Positions 6,761 to 12,044 of a DNA stretch of 12,044 nt are shown in pieces. A program made the translations under genes and the position numbers. Positions within the stretch are counted from its first letter, which is position 1. Each line of letters opens with the position of its first letter. A model generated the notes under the pieces. That model was not told where the DNA came from and ran no database searches. It saw nothing but the letters and a program-made list of their open reading frames with translations. The stretch is from Nanobdellota archaeon (GTDB lineage Archaea; Nanobdellota; Nanobdellia; Woesearchaeales; GW2011-AR9). The stretch covers positions 1-12,044 of the forward strand of contig JAUYPT010000009.1 of the NCBI GenBank assembly GCA_030695685.1. Direction: 5' to 3'.

Positions 6761-7789
6761 TCAGGAACCCTTTGGTAAAGTTTTAAAAATAGACTGCTTG
6801 GCGAGTAAAGAGCTGTTATTGATTAGATTAATATAATCATAGGCATCAGAGCTGTTATTAAGATTGCTCACGAACAACGCCCGCAGTTGATCTTCCATCA
6901 CATTCTCTCTCAGAGTGAAGCTCATGTTTTTTCCTTCCTGTCGGGAAAAGACAATACCACTATATTCTTTCAATAATGCTTTATCTTCTTCTACTACGAT
7001 ATTCCAAGCTGGATGACGTAATACTTGATGTTGTGTTAATCTTTGATTATAAACTCCATGATTTATGTTTAATGTTATAATTCCATCACCCTGAAGAGCA
7101 TCATAATCAATAGGTATAAATCCTCCATTAAAATCTTCATTAATGCTGATCAAACGCGGCGATTGAAGAATAATTTTAAACTCGGGAGAATCTGCTTTAT
7201 GGACAATACCAGTGCAGGAATCAAGCCGGGGATGAAACAACCGTAATCGTTCATATAACACTTTTACATTTCCCATTTCAGAATACAGCGTCCAATAATC
7301 TTCCACTCGTGCAAGCATATTTTCTTTAAATGTTAAAGGGCGATAGATTGTAGTGCCATCGACTCTAGTAAAAGTAGGATGAGTTGTACTCTTTTTTTGT
7401 TCACAGAATTGTTGTAATTGATGAACTCCCAGAGGATATGTATTTATTTCCGGCAGGAATTGGTAGTGAGGAAAATCCTCCGCAAAAGTGCCGTTTAATC
7501 CATTTAATCTTTCTTTATTCGGAAATTGTAATGGAAATGTGCCCATCCAGAACTTATCCTGCATAAAATAATCAGGAACGTCTTCCCAACCATACTCTTT
7601 CCACACCTTCTCCCTGCCATCTCGTAACGTTTGGCGTGCATCCAAAAATTCTCGTAACGCCAGATCAATAGCTATAGCTTCTCCATGAGGATTACCGTCT
7701 TCCTGAAGCTTATCGGCAAGAACAAGCCAGTCTTCCCGCTTTGAAGGATTCTGTTTTACAAGGTCAATTAGTTTTTGATAAAAAGGCAT
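6761..7789 (-). CDS. Uncharacterised protein with TIGR02996-like N-terminus
   Basis: This 342-residue soluble protein has no signal peptide or membrane helix. Its first 50 or so residues (NPSKREDWLVLADKLQEDGNPHGEAIAIDLAL) resemble the TIGR02996 repeat-companion domain, known mainly from large Planctomycetes and Myxococcales proteins with pattern LVYADWLEERGDPRGEFI. That identification is by motif. The remaining 290 residues are mixed, aromatic-rich and unrecognised, without obvious leucine-rich repeats. ATG 7789 is supported by a TATA box centred about 26 nt upstream, giving a leaderless mRNA. It converges on the truncated helicase gene, so its arrival may have accompanied loss of the helicase 3' end. 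Function is unknown. Confidence 0.75.
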   Translation of the reverse strand: MPFYQKLIDLVKQNPSKREDWLVLADKLQEDGNPHGEAIAIDLALREFLDARQTLRDGREKVWKEYGWEDVPDYFMQDKFWMGTFPLQFPNKERLNGLNGTFAEDFPHYQFLPEINTYPLGVHQLQQFCEQKKSTTHPTFTRVDGTTIYRPLTFKENMLARVEDYWTLYSEMGNVKVLYERLRLFHPRLDSCTGIVHKADSPEFKIILQSPRLISINEDFNGGFIPIDYDALQGDGIITLNINHGVYNQRLTQHQVLRHPAWNIVVEEDKALLKEYSGIVFSRQEGKNMSFTLRENVMEDQLRALFVSNLNNSSDAYDYINLINNSSLLAKQSIFKTLPKGS

Positions 7790-7810
7790 AGAGTAACTTA
7801 AAATAAGGTA

Positions 7811-7820
7811 ATTTATAAAT
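7811..7820 (-). promoter_or_regulatory. TATA box of the TIGR02996-like gene
   Basis: The palindromic ATTTATAAAT is centred about 26 nt before ATG 7789, so a leaderless transcript is expected. It lies in the 45-bp gap after the upstream deacetylase-glycosyltransferase gene, which suggests separate initiation. Confidence 0.65.
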
Positions 7821-7834
7821 ATCTTGTCGCTTTT

Positions 7835-9760
7835 TTAGGAAATTGAGGTAGTAGTTAAAAACTCTTTCATCTTCATGATTCGTTGTTGTAATTCTTCTGT
7901 ATTCCCATACTGTAAATCTAATGCTTTCTCGTAACAGGAAAGCGCACGAGCAATGTCTAATTGTTTTTGATACACAACACCTAGATTATAATATGCTCTG
8001 CCACTGCGTGGATTTAATGCCATAGCATTTTTCAACAGCAGTACTGCTTCCGTAAACCGCCCCATTTTTTCATATACAGCGCCGGCATTGATGGAAGCGT
8101 CGAGATGATCAGGATTATGCTGCAACGTTGCTAAAAAATGATTCAGCGCCTGTTTGAGATCTCCTTTCTTAAAATAACAAAACCCTAACCCATAATACGC
8201 TTCCGCATTCGTCTTCGTATGTCCTGAGAGGCTTTGCTTCTGGGACACAAAAGGTTCCATCTTTTTGTGTCCTAAAACCTGCTGATAATTCTCCATCGCA
8301 CTATCAAATTTGCCTTGCTTCTGCTGGACTACAGCTAGATTAAGCCGGGGAGAAATGGATACTGAATCTAACGAGAGCGATTGTGCAAACGCCTCTTCCG
8401 CACGGGAATAGTCTCCCAATTCCTTATGCTGTATCCCTAATTCATAATAGGCTTTCGCATTCATGGGATTAGCGGTAACTTTTTGTTTGCTTAATTCCAG
8501 ATACGTTTGTGTCTTGGCAGCAGTTTCCCTCAACGTCCCGTAATGATGGACAGGAACATCCAAAAAGGCCATTTTTCCTGCATTGTTTTGTATCGTTTCA
8601 TCGACCATCTCATGAACTCTTCCGATAAAATAATGTTCTTTCTGGCGGCGGAACAATCGTACTTTGACTGAAGGATACCACCCTTGTGCAGTTTGGGCAT
8701 ACATATTTTTTTCCTGCACGGGCATCCAGCCGCTGATGGAAGAGTCATTGCTATAATTCTGTGTCAGCAGGCGATAGCCAGCAGTGTCTTTATTATACAA
8801 AGCCTGCTGCAGCAGCGGGAATTGGTCTTGATTCAGAACTTCATCCGCATCCAGAATTAAAATCCAGTCGCCTGTTGCCTGTTTCAAACTTTCATTGCGG
8901 GCAGCCGCGAAATCATCGCACCAGCTAAACTGAAATATTTTCTCCGTAAACTCCACAGCAATCTCTTTTGTTCGGTCAGTACTGCCGGTATCAACAATAA
9001 TAATCTCATCAGCAAGCCCTTGCACGGAAGAGAGACACTGTGCCAAATACGCCTCTTCGTTTTTGACAATCATACAGACGGAAAGAGTTTGTTTCCGCAC
9101 TAATTCCTCAAAATCAGATAATGATGTTTCCCGTGTAACCCACTGCCGGGCATATTCCCCTGCTGACTTGTCAAAGCCTCTGGCAACGGTAACAGCTGTT
9201 TCATACCGCTGCCGGACAAGATTAAGAACGGCCGCAGAATATTTGCCGTAAGGATAACAGAAATGATGTACCTGACAGTTAAGATTCTTCATGATAGACT
9301 GTTCTGCTGTATCAAGTTCGTGAACAATTTCCTGTTCCGATAAGGAAAAAAAATTAGCGTGTGTGTAACTGTGAGAACCAATCACAAAGCCTGCTGCGAC
9401 CATAGCGCGGAGCTGCTGCCAGGTGCAAAATCCGGAATAATTTTCCTGGACAGGTATGCTCTTGGAATCTTCAATCCAACGGGGAACAACAAAGACTGTT
9501 GCCGTAAATCCTAGCTGTTGTAAAATCGGGAACGCAGATTCGTAAACGCCGCTTCGAGCGTCATCAAATGTTATGACCACATACTTTTCTGCTGTTTTCT
9601 TCTCTAGATTATCATTCAATTGAGTAAGAGTAATGGTTTTATACCCTTCTTTCTTCAACCATTCCATCTGCTGCTGGAACCGGCGAAGGGAAACATTCCA
9701 TTGACTAGTATCATCGGCAATGTCATGGTACATTAAAATCGGAATGTCTTTGTATTTCAT
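7835..9760 (-). CDS. NodB deacetylase, GT2 glycosyltransferase and TPR fusion
   Basis: This 641-residue protein joins three modules. Residues 1-220 are a NodB/CE4 polysaccharide deacetylase domain with TFDDA (64-68; D66 the likely base, D67 a metal ligand), HSYTH (130-134, metal ligands) and YPYG (169-172); the usual TFDDG glycine is alanine. Residues 225-410 are a family 2 glycosyltransferase with VKNEE (232-236), DTGSTD (257-262) and DADE (304-307, the metal/nucleotide-sugar site). Residues 433-640 hold four or five TPRs, probably for partner binding. There is no signal peptide or membrane helix, so the deacetylase would face the cytoplasm unless exported unusually. It probably handles an amino-sugar glycan for the cell surface; acceptor and donor are unknown. 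ATG 9760 follows the methyltransferase-kinase stop by 12 bp, indicating an operon. Confidence 0.88.
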   Translation of the reverse strand: MKYKDIPILMYHDIADDTSQWNVSLRRFQQQMEWLKKEGYKTITLTQLNDNLEKKTAEKYVVITFDDARSGVYESAFPILQQLGFTATVFVVPRWIEDSKSIPVQENYSGFCTWQQLRAMVAAGFVIGSHSYTHANFFSLSEQEIVHELDTAEQSIMKNLNCQVHHFCYPYGKYSAAVLNLVRQRYETAVTVARGFDKSAGEYARQWVTRETSLSDFEELVRKQTLSVCMIVKNEEAYLAQCLSSVQGLADEIIIVDTGSTDRTKEIAVEFTEKIFQFSWCDDFAAARNESLKQATGDWILILDADEVLNQDQFPLLQQALYNKDTAGYRLLTQNYSNDSSISGWMPVQEKNMYAQTAQGWYPSVKVRLFRRQKEHYFIGRVHEMVDETIQNNAGKMAFLDVPVHHYGTLRETAAKTQTYLELSKQKVTANPMNAKAYYELGIQHKELGDYSRAEEAFAQSLSLDSVSISPRLNLAVVQQKQGKFDSAMENYQQVLGHKKMEPFVSQKQSLSGHTKTNAEAYYGLGFCYFKKGDLKQALNHFLATLQHNPDHLDASINAGAVYEKMGRFTEAVLLLKNAMALNPRSGRAYYNLGVVYQKQLDIARALSCYEKALDLQYGNTEELQQRIMKMKEFLTTTSIS

Positions 9761-9772
9761 GTTCCTGCACTG

Positions 9773-10975
9773 TTATAACGTTAACTGCCTGCGTAAATCG
9801 ATGAAGCTATCTTTAGTATATGTTTCTTTATATTCCTGCGCTAACCCCCGCAGTGTTGGAACATCAATCGTAAATCCTTTCTTCTGCAGCTCCGGCTTCA
9901 TCCTGCAGATAAATTCAACTAATTGCGTTACATTCTGAGGGGATTCGGTCTCTTTGCAGCGCTCAAAATCAATCAAGGTAGGATGGTTATTCCGGTCAAT
10001 AATAATATGCTTCAAGGGATGATGCATCTCTTCCTTGTTGACATTGAACCTATCCATCACAAAACACTGCTCCAGAATGGTCAACAATACGTTCCGGGTT
10101 TCTTCCTTCGTACTTTGTGTAATCCAGTCGGCAATAAAAACACCGTCAACAAATTCATAGGCAAGATAATTATTGCCATGAAATAATAGCCGCGGTCCAA
10201 TCCCTTCTTTCATGAATGTATGCAGCCATTTGATTTCATTCTCAATTCGCCCTACAGCCTGGCTGTCTTCCCGCAGCACTTTAACAGCAACGGTAACTTT
10301 CTCCTTCCGTGAGAAATGACTCTTAATCCAGATATTTTTATCCAAATCCGCAGTATAGACAAAACTGCGTTTCCCCTTGGCAAAATAATGGAGATGCTGT
10401 AACCCTTTGCCTTCTAATTCCCGCAGCAAGGCAGTTTTTCGGACCGCATAAACATATAATGTTTCAAAGGATACTTTTTGTTTCTCTTCTTCCTCAAATT
10501 CAAGAAGATTATGGGCAATGATTTCCTCTATTTTATCTTTACTGGTTAACGAGGAGAACAGAAATAAGATCACGCCATCCGGAAAAAGATACTGCGATGC
10601 CTCTGCAAAGAATTGCTCGGAAAGTTCCCAGCCTTTCTTTCCGCCGTAAATGGCTTTATCATCTACGCCTTTATCCTGCGGTAAATATGGAGGATTAAAA
10701 ATAATCACATTGAAATGGCCTTCGAGATTCTCAAATAAATTGCCATGGACGGCTTTGATTTTGCGCAGTTTTCGTTCCCGCACTTCATTGTTAAGCCTGT
10801 CAACGGCATCTTGATTGATATCAACGGCAATGATTTCTTTGGTATTAGGCGCTTCCATCGCGCTCAAAGCTTGGATGCCGGAGCCAGTCCCCATATCTAA
10901 TATTCTGCCCATGGCATAATGGCGCACTACTTTTTGTAATAAGTACGAGTCCTCTGCCGGTTCATAGATATCCAT
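9773..10975 (-). CDS. Mtq2/HemK2-like methyltransferase fused to an atypical kinase
   Basis: With start ATG 10975 the protein has 400 residues. Residues 1-180 are a class I SAM methyltransferase of the archaeal Mtq2/HemK2 type: YEPAEDSYLL (4-13), SAM loop LDMGTGSG (26-33), acidic VD (51-52) and catalytic NPPY (94-97). Homologues methylate the GGQ glutamine of release factor aRF1, usually with Trm112. Residues about 190-400 resemble an atypical protein kinase, perhaps COG2112: GKRSFVY, VAVK (K232), an E/E-rich helix, hinge YEFVDG (273-278) and metal-binding DFE (336-338). The catalytic loop reads HHPLKH, lacking a standard HxD. A longer reading starts at 11077, but its first 34 residues enter repeat copy 2 and look unlike a methyltransferase. 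A TATA-like run lies 28 nt before 10975. It leads an operon with the deacetylase-glycosyltransferase gene. Confidence 0.85.
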   Translation of the reverse strand: MDIYEPAEDSYLLQKVVRHYAMGRILDMGTGSGIQALSAMEAPNTKEIIAVDINQDAVDRLNNEVRERKLRKIKAVHGNLFENLEGHFNVIIFNPPYLPQDKGVDDKAIYGGKKGWELSEQFFAEASQYLFPDGVILFLFSSLTSKDKIEEIIAHNLLEFEEEEKQKVSFETLYVYAVRKTALLRELEGKGLQHLHYFAKGKRSFVYTADLDKNIWIKSHFSRKEKVTVAVKVLREDSQAVGRIENEIKWLHTFMKEGIGPRLLFHGNNYLAYEFVDGVFIADWITQSTKEETRNVLLTILEQCFVMDRFNVNKEEMHHPLKHIIIDRNNHPTLIDFERCKETESPQNVTQLVEFICRMKPELQKKGFTIDVPTLRGLAQEYKETYTKDSFIDLRRQLTL

Positions 10976-10994
10976 AGAACGTCCAAAAAAGAGA

Positions 10995-11010
10995 GTTTTA
11001 ATAAATATTG
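10995..11010 (-). promoter_or_regulatory. TATA-like promoter of the methyltransferase-kinase gene
   Basis: On the minus strand CAATATTTATTAAAAC is centred about 28 nt before ATG 10975, fitting a leaderless or nearly leaderless mRNA. It lies between the start codon and repeat copy 2, so the repeat sits just upstream of the core promoter. No Shine-Dalgarno is visible. Confidence 0.55.
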
Positions 11011-11029
11011 CGACTTTATGTTGTTGATA

Positions 11030-11241
11030 GAGAAGTTTGAAAAATAGTAATTTTGAGGAATAGTCATTTTGTTTCATGTCAAAATTACGACTATACTAAC
11101 GGACAGAATGAATTAATGTGATTGTTCTGTCCGTTATATATATAAAGGACACATTTGAATATTAATTACTTGTGTCCTTTAGTATATTTCAAATTCTCTT
11201 TAGAACTTTGTAAGTCAATAATTTAATTTTGCAAAGTTCTC
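11030..11241. repeat. Two-hairpin repeat element, copy 2, with nested insert
   Basis: This is the second copy of the element at 1786-1994 in the same orientation. The first 65 bases (11030-11094) match copy 1 at 63 positions. The remaining 54 (11188-11241) match at 48. Here hairpin A, not B, is interrupted, by a 90-bp insert plus a duplicated TAT. Without it the copy is 119 bp, the same as copy 1. Flanks are GATA on the left and AATA on the right, so a target duplication is not clear. The element fills the gap between the nucleotidyltransferase stop and the next gene's promoter. Confidence 0.85.
11095..11184. mobile_element. 90-bp MITE-like insert nested in repeat copy 2
   Basis: The ends are ACTAACGGACAGA and, reversed, ACTAAAGGACACA (11 of 13 identical), flanked by direct TAT repeats (11092-11094 and 11185-11187). 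Two perfect hairpins lie inside: TAACGGACAGAA (11097-11108) with TTCTGTCCGTTA (11125-11136), and AAAGGACACA (11144-11153) with TGTGTCCTTT (11171-11180). The same AA[CA]GGACA motif therefore occurs four times. There is no coding capacity. It resembles, but is not the same as, the 85-bp insert in copy 1. Confidence 0.75.
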
Positions 11242-11249
11242 AATACAAA

Positions 11250-11954
11250 TCACAGCCCTAATTTCTTTGCCAATTTTCCCGCTTCCGCTAGCTGCTCAGG
11301 AGTGCCTATATCTATAAAATGCTCGCTCTTGACATACCCAAAATGAATTCCTTTATCAATCAGCTGTTGAATAGCATCAGTAAGTATGTATTCTCCTTTA
11401 AGTCCAGGCTGGATTTGACTGCAGGCAGTAAAAATTTCTTGGGGAAAGAGATAAATGCTGCAATTGGCCAAATTTGTCGGCGGCTGCTCCGGCTTTTCAA
11501 TAATACGAACTACTCGTTCTCCTTCCGTAATCAAAATGCCAAACCGCCGGCCGTCATCTACTTCTTTACAGGTAATAACGCCCGTTGAACGATGATTAAG
11601 GAGCCGCTGCAGCAATGGCGTTTCAAAAAGAGAATCACAGGCAATGCAGATAAATGTATTTCCTTTCACCAGCGATGCCGCCTGCTGCAGTGCATGAGCG
11701 CTTCCTTTCATCTGCTGTTGATCAACATACTTTATGGAAAGACCTAACTGCGAACCATCATTAAAATAATCGATAATCTTTTCTTTGCGATAATGAACAA
11801 CGATAATAAGATCACGAATTCCAACCGCTGCCAGCTGGCGCACAATAATTTCCAGCATTGGTTTGTCATTAACCAAAACCATCGCTTTGGGAATGCTGTC
11901 TGTTAATGGCTGTAACCGCGTCCCCCGTCCTGCTGCTAAAATCACTGCCTGCAT
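11250..11954 (-). CDS. Sugar-1-phosphate nucleotidyltransferase
   Basis: This protein of 234 residues is a Rossmann-type nucleotidyltransferase that activates a sugar-1-phosphate with an NTP (PF00483 family; RmlA, ManC and GlmU relatives). Visible motifs are AVILAAGRGTRLQPLT at the N-terminus (nucleotide loop), PKAM with its conserved lysine, IEKPEQPP, GEYILTDAI and DIGTPE near the C-terminus. The metal-site segment usually ending GD reads IACDSLF, with Cys for Gly. It lacks the C-terminal left-handed beta-helix of longer archaeal enzymes, so it is probably monofunctional; the substrate is not determined. ATG 11954 places the GRGTR loop correctly; a TTG 60 bases upstream overlaps the preceding gene and is less likely. 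It may feed sugars to the glycosyltransferase encoded downstream. Confidence 0.88.
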   Translation of the reverse strand: MQAVILAAGRGTRLQPLTDSIPKAMVLVNDKPMLEIIVRQLAAVGIRDLIIVVHYRKEKIIDYFNDGSQLGLSIKYVDQQQMKGSAHALQQAASLVKGNTFICIACDSLFETPLLQRLLNHRSTGVITCKEVDDGRRFGILITEGERVVRIIEKPEQPPTNLANCSIYLFPQEIFTACSQIQPGLKGEYILTDAIQQLIDKGIHFGYVKSEHFIDIGTPEQLAEAGKLAKKLGL

Positions 11955-11974
11955 TTTTGATTGTATTTTTTTGA

Positions 11975-11990
11975 TTTTGTTAATATCAAT
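11975..11990 (-). promoter_or_regulatory. Possible TATA-like box of the nucleotidyltransferase gene
   Basis: On the minus strand ATTGATATTAACAAAA is centred about 30 nt before ATG 11954 and could drive a nearly leaderless mRNA. The match is weak. With only 43 nt between the stop of the upstream gene and this ATG, co-transcription is an equally good explanation. Confidence 0.3.
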
Positions 11991-11997
11991 CCAGTGC

Positions 11998-12044
11998 TTA
12001 TGTTTTTTCCACAATATCCATCAACACTTTCGCTAATTTATCGG
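11998..12044 (-). CDS. C-terminal end of an upstream gene, partial
   Basis: Only one minus-strand frame is open from the right edge. It reads DKLAKVLMDIVEKT and stops at TAA (11998-12000). The amphipathic, helical end looks like a normal protein C-terminus, but 14 residues do not identify a family. It lies 43 nt upstream of the nucleotidyltransferase ATG on the same strand, so an operon is possible. Confidence 0.5.
   Translation of the reverse strand, partial: DKLAKVLMDIVEKT

Noticed and set aside
9773..11077. Longer start of the methyltransferase-kinase at 11077.
   Set aside because: The extra 34 residues are partly encoded by repeat copy 2, and the family's conserved N-terminus begins at ATG 10975, which has a well-placed TATA-like box.
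11955..12014. TTG start 60 bases upstream of the nucleotidyltransferase ATG.
   Set aside because: It overlaps the preceding gene's end, and the extra residues are a lysine-rich stretch before a canonical nucleotidyltransferase N-terminus.

Overview
The window is archaeal and fits a DPANN lineage such as Woesearchaeota or Pacearchaeota. This lineage call is an inference from gene content, not from a search. The signs are: a tRNA interrupted by an intron with a bulge-helix-bulge fold; TATA boxes about 26 nt upstream of several start codons, implying leaderless mRNAs; one textbook archaeal Shine-Dalgarno (GAGGTGAT); a methanococcal-type S-layer glycoprotein; a Hel308/Ski2-type helicase fragment; and an Mtq2/HemK2-type methyltransferase.

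Layout. 1-1131 (-): N-terminal 377 residues of an unrecognised, mostly helical protein running off the left edge. 1190-1298 (+): tRNA-Val(GAC) with a 34-36 nt intron in the D-arm, sharing one A/T-rich promoter region with the gene on the other strand. 1319-1768 (+): small two-helix membrane protein with a PH-like tail. 1786-1994: hairpin repeat, copy 1. 1994-3037 (-): AI-2E/PerM-family membrane protein. 3147-5711 (-): S-layer protein with a signal peptide and a long structured 5' leader. About 5904-6095: dyad-rich spacer. 6096-6743 (+): helicase gene cut off after its first RecA domain. 6761-7789 (-): protein with a TIGR02996-like N-terminus. 7835-9760 (-): NodB deacetylase + GT2 glycosyltransferase + TPR fusion. 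9773-10975 (-): Mtq2-like methyltransferase fused to an atypical kinase. 11030-11241: hairpin repeat, copy 2. 11250-11954 (-): sugar nucleotidyltransferase. 11998-12044 (-): last 14 codons of another gene.

Functional theme. The S-layer protein, the deacetylase/glycosyltransferase/TPR protein and the sugar nucleotidyltransferase suggest cell-surface assembly and glycan synthesis or modification. The methyltransferase-kinase and the deacetylase-glycosyltransferase genes are 12 nt apart and probably co-transcribed. The other genes appear to be single transcription units.

Most unusual content. Two copies of a 119-bp two-hairpin element lie at the 3' ends of two minus-strand genes. Each copy is interrupted at a different place by a different short insert (85 and 90 bp). 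Removing each insert with one target duplication restores exactly 119 bp in both copies, 111 of 119 positions identical. The core and both inserts share one design: two tandem hairpins whose four arms repeat one terminal motif. No transposase gene is in the window, so these look like non-autonomous, nested elements.
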